The notes under the pieces were generated by a model. It made no database searches. It had not been told where the DNA came from and saw only the letters and a program-made list of their open reading frames with translations. From assembly GCA_036268055.1 (NCBI GenBank), contig DATAUW010000018.1, forward strand, positions 124,001 to 188,000: DNA of 64,000 nucleotides. The letters are read 5' to 3'. A program made the position numbers and the translations under genes. The DNA is from Verrucomicrobiia bacterium. GTDB taxonomy: Bacteria > Verrucomicrobiota > Verrucomicrobiia > Limisphaerales > Pedosphaeraceae. Positions 25,740-34,968 of this stretch are shown piece by piece (positions within the stretch are counted from its first letter, which is position 1; each line of letters starts with the position of its first letter).

Positions 25740-26078
25740 TTAACCAACGCCATCTCGTTCGGCATCTTTTACTATGATTTCCAGAACGACCGGTTGACCT
25801 TCCGTGATGAGACTTCGATAGCTGCTTGGCAACTTGGTGAGCAACGACAATTCCATCCGCTGCATGACCGTCTCAATCCGCCGTAAATGGTGCCCGCGAA
25901 TCGAAACCTCGTGAGCGGCGAAGACCAGCTTGAGAATTTGCTCGCCTCCACCACTGGTCAACTCCGCGAACATGAACTGATCGTGCGGTAACAGCAGCGA
26001 ACGCTCTGGCGTAACCTCAAGGCGTAATGCCTCGGCTTGTGGGTCGCTGGCCCAACATTCGGGTGACTTTGTGCTCAT
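25740..26078 (-). CDS. Small hypothetical protein downstream of the relaxase
   Basis: 112 residues, with the predicted ATG at 26078 inside the last ~60 bases of the relaxase gene in another frame. The text is compact and helical/beta mixed (FMFAELTSGGGEQILKLVFAAHEVSIRGHHLRRIETVMQRMELSLL). No motif is recognised. Position suggests it is translated together with the relaxase. A shorter start is possible. Confidence 0.45.
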   Translation of the reverse strand: MSTKSPECWASDPQAEALRLEVTPERSLLLPHDQFMFAELTSGGGEQILKLVFAAHEVSIRGHHLRRIETVMQRMELSLLTKLPSSYRSLITEGQPVVLEIIVKDAERDGVG

Positions 26079-28866
26079 GTTTGTGCTTGGGTTGATGACG
26101 GCGGGCCAGTTTCAGACGACAAATATTGTCGGCGGCTCGACGACCAAAACGAAGAAGATAACCATGCAATCTATTCCAAAGCAGAAGACGTCCTGGCGGA
26201 ACAGAACCGGCCGCAAATTCCATCGCCAGTGGTCGGTGCCCGGAGCGGCGGATGTTTTCGCGAAGCTGTTCCTTGTCCGGTGTGAAAATGCGAATGCCCC
26301 GCCGCCCGCGTGAAATGCTGACATACCATTGCTGGGCATTCGTGGCGGCCTTGATCGTTGAGTCCGAGAACAAAACATAATCCACGGTCTTGCCTTGCGA
26401 ACCGTAGGACGTGACGGCATAGCCGGGCAAAAATTCACGGTAGCTGGCATCCAGCACCCGCCCATCGGCCAATTTGATTTTCCCATCCGCGCCGACTGAC
26501 TTGACCGTGACCAGTTCACCATTGGTCACGCGGCCACCAGATGCCAGCTTGCGATGAGCTTTCAGATGCAACCGGTCGTTTTCGGCCACCTTGGTATCCT
26601 GTGGACGGCAGACGGTGATTTTGTCGAGCACCTTGTCTATGACCGTGACAAACCGCCCATCCACTTCCACCAGCAGGCTGGTCTTCACGATGCCGCGTAA
26701 TTTTCCGATGGCACCAGCCTGGGCTTCACGCACCTTTTGATTGAAGACAATCACGGCATCGGACGGGTAAAACTTTTCGTCCCGTTTCTGCGCTTTGGTC
26801 AAATCAATCTTTTCAAATGTTTGAACCGTCACATCATTCGGGCCGACCAGTCCCTTCGATTTCAGTTTGTCCCGCACCTGTTCATTGACGCGGTGGACCT
26901 CGGCCCAGGTCTGTGACACCACCACGGCGGAAACATTTTTCTCCGCCAGGCCAAGATATTCATCCGCCAACTTGTCGGCTTGGTCACCGACACTGCATGA
27001 CACCACCACGCCCATTTTGTCGAGTTGTGAAAATGACTCATCGAATTTGCCGGATGCGGCCAGTTTGACCGCTTGCCGGTATTGTTTGATATGCTCGCGT
27101 TCATCCACGGTCTGACCTCGTGCCGGGTCCTGCCGGCGGATGTTGTGCAACTCGACTGGCCTGCCGCCCGCATATCGCTCAATGGCCAGCAACGCATCCG
27201 AAGCCTCGACCGCGCCGTGCTGGCGCGTGTCGCCCGACAGAATCAGCCTCGCATTCTGCTCACGCACCAGCCGGATCAATTCCAGCATTTGCTTCCCGCC
27301 AATCTGACCGGCTTCGTCCACGATGACGGCAGCGCCTTCGGCCAGTTCACGTTGCATCAGGAAATTAGCGACGGTCGCCGGTGACGGAAAGCCCGCCCGC
27401 TCCATGTCCACGACCTGCTGGCGTTGGGGCGCGAGCACCACCACCTTTCTGCCCGCATCCCGAATCTGATCGGCCAGTTCACGTAGAACGAAACTTTTGC
27501 CCGTGCCAGCGCCGCCCCGAAAAATTGACACCCGGTTGGTGTTGGAAACCAACGCACCCAATGCCTGGCGTTGTTCCTCATCCAGTTGAGGATTGACCGG
27601 ACGCGGATGCCAGATCAGAGGATGACAGTCACCAAAACCGTCCTTCGCGATTTGGATTATTTCTCCTTCACGCATTAGATGCTCTTGCGTCGTAACCTTG
27701 CCGGGATGCTCGTCGGAGCGCAGATAATCGCGACGGCTCGTAAAGGCTTGAATGTCCGCAATCGCGACCTCCCGGCCTCTGGCGTGTTCCAGTGCGTGAC
27801 GCCATAGCTCATGCTCGTGGACGACCGACCGCCGCTCAAATAGATGTTCTTCGGCCCAAGCCACGGACTTTTCGGCCAGATTTTCAGCCGCATCGGTAAC
27901 GACCGGCTGGCTGCCGGTGAGACGGCGAAGCGATTCTTTTTCCGGTGAACTCATCTGGCCGTCCCAGATTGCTTGCAGCTTTTCCAAACCGATGTCCCGA
28001 ATTTTTCGCGCCCGCTCCTTGTGCGCGATGTTCTCACGAATCGCCGCTAGGTTGCCATCGGCCTTTTCCGGTTCATGCTCCAGTAGTTCGCTCGTTTTCC
28101 GGTCAATCTCGTTGTGCCGTTTGGAAAACTTGTTGAGCAGCTCAGGCGAGATGCCCTTGATTTCAAAATCACCACGCGGCTTGTTTTCGATTTGATAGCC
28201 GAATTTAATCAGCGAGCGCGCCAGTTCATGGTAATAGACGTTTTCCACAAACTTTTGGGCCATGAGCATTTCGTAATTTTGCAACGCCTTCCATTTTTTC
28301 TCGACCGGGTCGAACGTGGCGTTGAACAGGATGCAGTGACTATGCAGGTGCGGGTCCAGCGCCCGCGAAGTCTCGTGCTGGAATACCGCCGCCACGATGT
28401 TGCCGGTGAGCCGATCACCGCATTCACCATTTTTGCGCACCCGTGTCGCGGCGAATGATTGCACCTGACGCAATGCCTCATTCACCGCCTGCTCATGCGC
28501 TTCCACCATCCGGGGATCGTCGCCCGCCAGTGCCGCGATGGAAACCGACTTGGCCGGTGAAAAGGTGAAATCATAAAACACCCGACGGTTGCTGTTCTCA
28601 TGTTCCTGCCCATCGTGTCCGATGTCCGTGCGCGTGGTGTTCTGGCGCATCGTCAATTTCTCGCCCGTCTTTGGATGCAGATTTTCACACAGGCGAACGA
28701 ACTCTTCCAGGTGGGTTACGCCACTTAGCCCCAGGTCTTCCGCTCCCTGTCCAAACCAATGTCCAGGCACCTGCTGACCTTCAGTATAATAATCGCCGAC
28801 GGACAGATGCTCTTTGAAATACTGCCTGGCATCTTTCAGGCTGAATTGGGGTTTGATGGCGAGCAT
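26017..28866 (-). CDS. MobF-family relaxase with C-terminal helicase
   Basis: 949 residues. N-terminal TrwC/TraI-type relaxase: Tyr26-Tyr27 (VGDYYTEG), the metal motif HLHSH (His173, His175, His177 in DPHLHSHC) and FSPAKSVSIAAL. The C-terminal part is a RecD-like helicase with Walker A FRGGAGTGKSF (~residue 440), Walker B VDEAGQIG and later TSYGSQGKTVDYVL. It nicks and unwinds DNA at oriT for transfer. No coupling protein or secretion genes follow, which suggests transfer through another element's apparatus. Transcribed with the HTH gene upstream (25 bases away). Confidence 0.92.
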   Translation of the reverse strand: MLAIKPQFSLKDARQYFKEHLSVGDYYTEGQQVPGHWFGQGAEDLGLSGVTHLEEFVRLCENLHPKTGEKLTMRQNTTRTDIGHDGQEHENSNRRVFYDFTFSPAKSVSIAALAGDDPRMVEAHEQAVNEALRQVQSFAATRVRKNGECGDRLTGNIVAAVFQHETSRALDPHLHSHCILFNATFDPVEKKWKALQNYEMLMAQKFVENVYYHELARSLIKFGYQIENKPRGDFEIKGISPELLNKFSKRHNEIDRKTSELLEHEPEKADGNLAAIRENIAHKERARKIRDIGLEKLQAIWDGQMSSPEKESLRRLTGSQPVVTDAAENLAEKSVAWAEEHLFERRSVVHEHELWRHALEHARGREVAIADIQAFTSRRDYLRSDEHPGKVTTQEHLMREGEIIQIAKDGFGDCHPLIWHPRPVNPQLDEEQRQALGALVSNTNRVSIFRGGAGTGKSFVLRELADQIRDAGRKVVVLAPQRQQVVDMERAGFPSPATVANFLMQRELAEGAAVIVDEAGQIGGKQMLELIRLVREQNARLILSGDTRQHGAVEASDALLAIERYAGGRPVELHNIRRQDPARGQTVDEREHIKQYRQAVKLAASGKFDESFSQLDKMGVVVSCSVGDQADKLADEYLGLAEKNVSAVVVSQTWAEVHRVNEQVRDKLKSKGLVGPNDVTVQTFEKIDLTKAQKRDEKFYPSDAVIVFNQKVREAQAGAIGKLRGIVKTSLLVEVDGRFVTVIDKVLDKITVCRPQDTKVAENDRLHLKAHRKLASGGRVTNGELVTVKSVGADGKIKLADGRVLDASYREFLPGYAVTSYGSQGKTVDYVLFSDSTIKAATNAQQWYVSISRGRRGIRIFTPDKEQLRENIRRSGHRPLAMEFAAGSVPPGRLLLWNRLHGYLLRFGRRAADNICRLKLARRHQPKHKHEHKVTRMLGQRPTSRGITP

Positions 28867-28891
28867 TGCAAAAAACGGGTTCTGGCCCGCG

Positions 28892-29206
28892 TCACGATTC
28901 TTGCGCTGTCAAAGCTGCCCGGTTCGAGTGGCGGCATTTGCGATTGTTTTTGTCATTCCAGTGCTGGCAGATGTATAGCGTCGCGCGTGATAGCCACGTT
29001 TCATCCTGCCGTAGTACAGCCAGCTTCACGGCGGCAAAATACTTGTCGCTATTCGGTTTTGGACGGCCCAGCGGTTTGAGCAGACCCGCCTTGATCAGCA
29101 GCGTGATGTGGTCCGGCTCAAAGCCGAGATAATCAGCGGTCTGCGAGCGGTTCATCCGAGCCGGCAGCGTGGCGAGGTTTAATAGTTCTTTGCATTCGTT
29201 GTTCAT
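28892..29206 (-). CDS. Helix-turn-helix accessory DNA-binding protein
   Basis: Start taken as ATG 29206 (MNNECKELLNLATLPARMNRSQ); an ORF extension to 29257 is unlikely. ~104 residues. The segment NRSQTADYLGFEPDHITLLIKAGLLKPLGRP has the MerR/excisionase-type winged-helix pattern. It precedes the relaxase directly, so it may be an auxiliary relaxosome factor, an excisionase or an operon regulator. Confidence 0.65.
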   Translation of the reverse strand: MNNECKELLNLATLPARMNRSQTADYLGFEPDHITLLIKAGLLKPLGRPKPNSDKYFAAVKLAVLRQDETWLSRATLYICQHWNDKNNRKCRHSNRAALTAQES

Positions 29207-29325
29207 ACGGGCGCGATGGTTAAATTCCTTGGGGCACAGGCAGCCAGTGTGCCGCACATTGGAGGTCCCAGTGGTGATTGAAAATAATCATTGAGGGCAG
29301 GTTGGCAGAATATTGCTGGGTGCGG

Positions 29326-29340
29326 GTGTATGTGATACAC
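29326..29340. repeat. 6-bp inverted repeat
   Basis: GTGTAT, loop GTG, ATACAC: a perfect small palindrome about 120 bases upstream of the HTH/relaxase operon. Confidence 0.5.
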
Positions 29341-29555
29341 GAAATGCGTTTGGCCGATGTTTTTTCATCCGGCAACCAGCTTGACCTAAAAAGTTCCCCG
29401 TTTTGTGCAATCATTGAACAAAATACAACCCCACTATTTGTCCAGAAAACGGTGTAAACACATTGATTTTATTGGCGATCCCCGCTTATAACCCGGCAGA
29501 ATTTGAATTTTGCGTCACAGTTTCAGCAGCGCAATCCTGCTGACCGGCGCTTTGA

Positions 29556-29592
29556 CTGGCCGGCTTTCCTGCGGCACTCGGAAACCGGCCAG
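29556..29592. repeat. Strong imperfect hairpin
   Basis: CTGGCCGG (29556-29563) pairs with CCGGCCAG (29585-29592). TTTCC (29565-29569) then pairs with GGAAA (29580-29584), with one bulged base and a 10-base loop. This could act as a protein- or single-strand-binding structure near oriT. Confidence 0.6.
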
Positions 29593-30019
29593 ACAAATCG
29601 CCGCAATGCAAACCTAGACGGTCGCGCACTCAACAGGCGTTCTAAAACCGCGCTCAACTCCGCCGTCGTCCGTTCATGCCACTCCCGACCCGCTCCGTTT
29701 CGCTACCGGTTTCAGAACGCCCGTTCAGTGCTTGGTCATCGCGAACCACAGTCCGCCACAGCAATTTTCCATCAGGTACGAGATGCACACCTTCGTGCTT
29801 TCAGGACTGCAAACTCTCATGCGAGCCACGATGCCAACCATGCCGCCAACTTTCGTACTTCGTCAGACGCTTCGTACGGTGCCAAGTGTATGTAAACTTC
29901 CTCGTCAATCATCGTGTCGCTCGCAATTACGCAGGTTCATGCCAACTCAAGTGCCCACACAATTTTGTGCGGGTTTGAGAGTGGACGCCTCACCCCTTGC
30001 TTCGACAAGGCGACCGTAT

Positions 30020-30560
30020 CCGCCGAAAATCCGACTAATCGCCACGGAATGTCCGCTTATCAGCCGCCGGAATTTCCGCGCCACATCCGGCGGTATGTCC
30101 GGCGAAATATTCGCCCAATTGCCGGTTAAAAATCCCGGCATTGTCTCGGCAGACACCGGGCCAATTACCGGCAGCGTTCGAGCTATGTCCGGGCAGAATC
30201 CGGCTATCACCGGAAGGCTATCCGGTAATGTCCTAGATGCGGCCGGGAGAATGCCAAGCTGTGTCCGGGCAACTGCCGGGCAATGTCCCGGCGTTGACCG
30301 CGCTTCAGACCGCACAAAGGCCACGAATTTTCCGTGTCCACGATTCGTCCCTGTTCGCATTCGCGTCTTGGCTTCGGTCAGCCCGCGACCACGCCCGCAG
30401 TCAGTCCATGTCCAGTCCGCGACCTGACCGCGACCGCGATTTTGTCCGTGGCCACGTCCAGTCCACGTTCGCGACTTGACCGTGACCGCGAACCGACCAC
30501 CGTCAGCCCATGTTCTTGAAATGTCCGCGTCCGCGAATCCGCCACGGACCATGATTATCC
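30020..30560. repeat. Phased degenerate repeats: CCGG-centred units, then CCGCGAC-centred units
   Basis: From about 30020 to 30300 the minus strand reads as roughly 20 units of a loose 11-12-bp motif like TTGCCCGGACA or TAGCCGGAT, so CCGG recurs about once per helical turn. From about 30340 to 30560 the core changes to GACCGCGACC/GTCCGCG-like units of similar period. No coding function is apparent. Helically phased binding sites are a possible reading. Confidence 0.5.
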
Positions 30561-30656
30561 ACGAAATTTCGTTGTCCGCATTGAGTCCGCCGGAGGTCAA
30601 AATTGTGCCTGGCAACCAGAATCGGCTTTGGTAGTATGTTGCCAACCTATATCATA

Positions 30657-32318
30657 ATGGAATCCATGCGTCCGAAAACAGCCAGCCGATTGACCAGTCT
30701 CGATCTGTTTTGCGGCTGTGGTGGGTTCAGCCTTGGGATGCAGCGCGCCGGTTTCCAATGTCTGGCGGCGATAGACTTCAACCCGGAAGCCGTTACCGTT
30801 TTCAAACATAATTTCCCGTCAGTGCCGCAGGTCTTGGAAAAAGACCTGACCAAATTTCCCCCTGCACATCTGGCAAAACTTCTCAGTGTAAATCACGTTG
30901 ATGCGATTGTGGGAGGTCCGCCCTGCCAGGGCTTCAGCACAGTGCGACAGGTGGACGGCGCAAACAACGGCGTCCGGCTCGTCGAAGACCCGCGCCGTTA
31001 TCTTTATCAGGAGTTCCTGAAATATGTTGAGTTTTTCCAGCCCAATGTATTCGTGATGGAAAATGTTTTGGGCATCCGTTCGGCATCCGGCGGCGAATAT
31101 TTTATCCGGGTGCAAAAAGAGGCGCGGGCGATCGGATATCGCGTTCATGCCCAGGTTGAAGATTGTGTTGAACTCGGATTGCCTCAAAAGCGCCGCCGTC
31201 AACTTTTCATCGGGACACGCCTCAATCTGCCGGATTATTTTCATTCGGCCATCAAACCTGCGCCGCGTGCCTGCGACCATCCGCCGTTGTGGGAAGCCAT
31301 TGGTGATCTGCCGCCGCTCAAGGCCGGCGAAGGCGAGGAAACGACCGAATACGACATGGAGCGTCGCAAAGCTCATGTGGAGCGATATGGCAGGCGGTTT
31401 CTTTATGAAGTGCTGGAAGTGCAGCGCACGACGAAACTAACCGCCCACCGCGCCCGCCCGCACAGCGAGCGCGATCTGCGCGACTTTGCCTTGCTCAAGG
31501 AAGGCGAAAACTCCAAGGAGGCGATGGAACGCGGCATCGAGTTTGAGTTTCCATACGACAAGGAAACATTCAAGGATCGTTACACAAGGCAACATCGCAA
31601 CGAATCTTGTTCAACCATCGTGGCACACTTGAGCAAAGATGGCCTGATGTTCATTCATCCGACGCAGAACCGCTCGTTGACGCCGCGTGAAGCCGCGCGA
31701 ATTCAGAGTTTCCCGGATTGGTTCGAGTTTCCCATCGCGCGCACGCATCAGTTCCGCGTCATCGGCAATGCCGTGCCACCGCTGGTCAGCGAAGCCATTG
31801 GTATCGCAGTAAAAACCTACTTGGAGAATGCCATGAAAAAGACAAATCAAATCAAATTCCTCATCGAACCGTTGCCGAAGGACGACAAGCAAGCGCTGGA
31901 GTGGTTGCTGCGTCTCGTTCAAGCGACAGACAATAAAACTTTACGCAAAGTTACAACGGACGAGTTCAAGCGCGGGTGGTATTCCGTCGGTTTTCTCTAT
32001 CCGGGACTTCATCCGGATGGAGCGCTGGAGCACGGCGCGGAAACATCGAGCGAAATTGTTAATCATGCTGAGACTCGCAAGATCGAGCCTCGCCTGATTG
32101 CGCCTTATTATGTGGAAAGCGGCTGGCCCGTTGTTCTAGCGCCAGTTGTCAAAGAAGCTTGGCGACGATTCGAGGCCGAAGAACTCAAGGACGACGAGTT
32201 TTATTGCAGCGAGGCAGTCGCCGCCGGAATGGTTTATCGGTGTCCCGATTTGGCAGACGGGGTTCGCGAAGAACGAGACCGCCTCAGTCGGGAACATGGA
32301 AAGGCGACAGCGGCCTGA
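30657..32318 (+). CDS. drmMII: DISARM DrmMII-like DNA cytosine-5 methyltransferase
   Basis: Start at ATG 30657 (or 30666). About 553 residues. Cytosine-C5 methyltransferase motifs in order: LDLFCGCGGFSLGMQRAGF (I), IVGGPPCQGFS (IV, catalytic Cys), FVMENV (VI, ENV), GLPQKRRRQLFIGTR (VIII) and RVIGNAVPP (X). An extra C-terminal domain of ~170 residues follows. Leads the operon with DrmE-, DrmA- and DrmB-like genes, so it probably marks host DNA so that DISARM spares it. The recognition sequence cannot be read from the protein. Confidence 0.9.
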   Translation: MESMRPKTASRLTSLDLFCGCGGFSLGMQRAGFQCLAAIDFNPEAVTVFKHNFPSVPQVLEKDLTKFPPAHLAKLLSVNHVDAIVGGPPCQGFSTVRQVDGANNGVRLVEDPRRYLYQEFLKYVEFFQPNVFVMENVLGIRSASGGEYFIRVQKEARAIGYRVHAQVEDCVELGLPQKRRRQLFIGTRLNLPDYFHSAIKPAPRACDHPPLWEAIGDLPPLKAGEGEETTEYDMERRKAHVERYGRRFLYEVLEVQRTTKLTAHRARPHSERDLRDFALLKEGENSKEAMERGIEFEFPYDKETFKDRYTRQHRNESCSTIVAHLSKDGLMFIHPTQNRSLTPREAARIQSFPDWFEFPIARTHQFRVIGNAVPPLVSEAIGIAVKTYLENAMKKTNQIKFLIEPLPKDDKQALEWLLRLVQATDNKTLRKVTTDEFKRGWYSVGFLYPGLHPDGALEHGAETSSEIVNHAETRKIEPRLIAPYYVESGWPVVLAPVVKEAWRRFEAEELKDDEFYCSEAVAAGMVYRCPDLADGVREERDRLSREHGKATAA

Positions 32319-32345
32319 ACCAGCCAATCCAAATGGGACACGGAG

Positions 32346-34967
32346 ATGGAGGAAATAATCAAACAACTTTGCGAAAGATTTCCTCTTCTCTCTCGGCTAA
32401 CCGTCACCCAAGCTGGAAATAATTCCATCCCGGAGTCGCTGCCGCCGTTCCTCGGCTTCCTGCTGGCGGTCATGGATACTCCCCCTAGCCAGCCTTTGTG
32501 TTTCGTCCTTCCACGGCGCGGCGATGTGGCGCGACTTGGCATTGTGCTTTTTGCCTTGCATCGTTTCATCAGGAAACAGAAGCAACTCACCCATGCTTAT
32601 GGAGCGACAAATTTCAGCAAAGGCGACAATGTTCGCGTCCACCCAGGCAAGCAGGTCTTTCGCTACGACGGTTTTGACGAAATTTCTCCTGAGTTTATCT
32701 GGCTCAAGACGGTGGATGGGACTGGCCGATGGCAATTTCGAGCCACTGAAATTATCCCTCGCCTCGAAAGGACAACTCGGAAGACACCGATTGGCCGTCT
32801 CAATTCGCCAATTCCGTCCCCGCCGCCAGCACCACTGGACGTCTTGTTGGAAACCTCGACTTTTGGGAATCTCAGTCTCCTCCAAAATGAAGTGGTGCTC
32901 TTGGATTCTCAAAGCGGTTTCGCCGATTTCGCCGATACCGTTGCATTTCAACGGGCGTCGTTAATGCCCGACATGCCTTCGCTCAAGGCTTTGTTGCCAT
33001 TCGGTGAACTATCGCCACCGTTTTCATCTAAGCAAGCATGGCTGAAGAAATGGGACGACCGAAATCCCGCCGGAGAGCCGCTGGTTGCGATAACACATTC
33101 CGCAGAATTGTTGGCGAACTACTGCATTGACGCTCCTGCCAAATCGAAACTCGTGGTGATTAACGGGCTTTCCCGGCTAAAGCATCGTCAGTCTTACGAT
33201 GACGCCGCCGAGAGCCAGAGGCTGGTCTTATTTGCCAGCCAGGATGAGGAAGAGATGATAAATACCTTGGGGCAAGCGCCAATCCCCTGCAAATTCTGGT
33301 GGCTGTCCGCTGCCGAAATAAACGCCGGCGGTGGGTTGGCTGGTGCAAATGGTTCACCCGGTCTGGTCAACAAGGTTGTGCGTTGGGCGAACAACCACGA
33401 ACGATTGGATATAGAATCTGTGCCGTGTGAGAATCAGGAGTTGGAGACGGTCTGCATCCGGTTGGAGGAATTACGCGGGCAATTGAGCGATGACGAGAAT
33501 GATCCTTTGACGAAACTGACTTCCCTGGCGTGGCGCATGCTGAACGACGCATCCGCCATCGTTCGGCCTCTCACCGTTCTCGAACAAAAGAGATTTGCAA
33601 CTCAGGTTGGGAGTCTGCGCGCCGAACTTAAAAACAATGTCTGGCTGAAGCCCGAGAGTGCGAAAGTTCTCAACGACATTGCCAGTGCGATTGAAGCGAG
33701 CCTTTTGGCCGATGCAAAACTTGGACTCAGTAAAGGTGCAGCACTTTATCGGGTTGTGAGAGAATCGCAGACAGCACGATTGAAGTGTGCCCTGCTCGCC
33801 CGCAACGAGAACCAGATTGAAGAACTCAAACTGTGGATGCGTCAGCGCAGCATCTCCCTGGAGACATATTCGCCCCGCACATTGCCGGAAGACAGCGTCT
33901 TTGACCGCCTAATCTGTATATCGTGGCCTGGTTGGTATTCTCTAAAACAGATCGCTGATATACTCGTTGCCCCACGCATCACCGTCCTCGCATATCCATT
34001 TGAAGGCCGTTGGTTGAGTCAGTGTAAACGCCGTCTGCGATTGTGCCCGGACGTCCCCACAGTTACCGCAGCGGAAAAAACGGTTCTGGTTGCCACTGAC
34101 AAGAGCACTCCCGCAATCTGGCTGGAAGACAATGCGACGAAAGCGTCACCGCCCTCAATGGTTTCGACAGACACGGGAATCTGGCATTTTGAGCAACGAC
34201 TTCGCGCGGCTCGGAAGGGGATTGCGGCCTCTCCTGCGGTTGTAACTGATACTGTTCCGGCTCGCTATGTAAGTTTTATTGGAGACTGTTACGCCTTCCT
34301 GACCGAATCCCATAAGTTGCCTGTTGCCACGGCCTTGGTTTCCGGTAGTGCCCGCGCCAATCAAAAACTCCCCGAGCGCACCGTTCTCGACATCAAGCCC
34401 GGCGACTTCATCGTCTTTCCAGAATCAGGCAACCGTGAGTTCGTTCTGGAGGTCGCCGACAAGAGAATCGGCCCACCCGCATCAAAACTCAGAAAACTTG
34501 CCCGCAAATGGAAGGCCGCGCTCCAAAATAGCGGCCTGTCACCCGAACAGTTTTATCAGCAAGCCAAGAGCTTCAACCGCCCTCGTCATATCGCAACAAT
34601 CCGCTATTGGTTTGCTGATAATTCTCAAATAGGCCCGCGTGAAAAGGACGACTTGGTGTTGATTGCTCTCGTTACCGGCGATAAAGAGCTTGAATCAGAA
34701 ACCGACGATGTCCGGCTGGCAATCGAAAGCTTGTGGAGCGCTCATCAAAGTGCCGGAGTTAAATTGCGCGATGCGTTGCTACAAAAACTGCCGCAGGTGA
34801 TGGGGCAAGTGGAAGAAAACGGAACGCAAGTGGATCTCGACGAGCTTGGCTCTGCCTGGATTGTCCAAGTTGATGCCATTGCATCTAATGACGAACTGCG
34901 AGGCCGCAGTGAAATAAATCGGCTGCTCCGGGAGCGGCCAACATTCAACTCAGTTCTGCTCGTTTAA
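32346..34967 (+). CDS. drmE: DrmE-like DISARM protein
   Basis: 873 residues, no recognisable catalytic motif. The early segment CFVLPRRGDVARLGIVLFALHRF and GDNVRVHPGKQVFRYDG fits my recollection of the DrmE family. The place in a methyltransferase-...-DrmA-DrmB operon also fits. Starts 27 bases after the methyltransferase with GGAG nearby. It ends one base before the next gene. In class 2 DISARM, DrmE is the subtype-defining protein of unknown mechanism. The call depends mainly on synteny. Confidence 0.7.
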   Translation: MEEIIKQLCERFPLLSRLTVTQAGNNSIPESLPPFLGFLLAVMDTPPSQPLCFVLPRRGDVARLGIVLFALHRFIRKQKQLTHAYGATNFSKGDNVRVHPGKQVFRYDGFDEISPEFIWLKTVDGTGRWQFRATEIIPRLERTTRKTPIGRLNSPIPSPPPAPLDVLLETSTFGNLSLLQNEVVLLDSQSGFADFADTVAFQRASLMPDMPSLKALLPFGELSPPFSSKQAWLKKWDDRNPAGEPLVAITHSAELLANYCIDAPAKSKLVVINGLSRLKHRQSYDDAAESQRLVLFASQDEEEMINTLGQAPIPCKFWWLSAAEINAGGGLAGANGSPGLVNKVVRWANNHERLDIESVPCENQELETVCIRLEELRGQLSDDENDPLTKLTSLAWRMLNDASAIVRPLTVLEQKRFATQVGSLRAELKNNVWLKPESAKVLNDIASAIEASLLADAKLGLSKGAALYRVVRESQTARLKCALLARNENQIEELKLWMRQRSISLETYSPRTLPEDSVFDRLICISWPGWYSLKQIADILVAPRITVLAYPFEGRWLSQCKRRLRLCPDVPTVTAAEKTVLVATDKSTPAIWLEDNATKASPPSMVSTDTGIWHFEQRLRAARKGIAASPAVVTDTVPARYVSFIGDCYAFLTESHKLPVATALVSGSARANQKLPERTVLDIKPGDFIVFPESGNREFVLEVADKRIGPPASKLRKLARKWKAALQNSGLSPEQFYQQAKSFNRPRHIATIRYWFADNSQIGPREKDDLVLIALVTGDKELESETDDVRLAIESLWSAHQSAGVKLRDALLQKLPQVMGQVEENGTQVDLDELGSAWIVQVDAIASNDELRGRSEINRLLRERPTFNSVLLV

Positions 34968-34968
34968 C

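Larger units (their letters stand above)
29207..30656. other. 1.45-kb gene-free tract upstream of the relaxase operon, candidate oriT region
   Basis: No convincing gene is seen; long overlapping open frames on both strands here are explained by repetitive, stop-poor DNA. It contains a 6-bp hairpin (29326-29340), a strong hairpin with a one-base bulge (29556-29592), and from about 29990 a run of degenerate ~11-12-bp units. Located directly upstream of a relaxase/HTH operon, it is the natural place for an oriT, but I cannot identify a nic site. Confidence 0.55.

Noticed and set aside
30020-30560. CRISPR array in the phased repeat tract
   Set aside because: Units are 11-12 bp, degenerate and contiguous, with no spacers; no cas genes.
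29732-30645. Long overlapping open frames on both strands (231 and 232 codons)
   Set aside because: They come from stop-poor repetitive DNA; the translations are low-complexity with no domain, and both strands are open at once.
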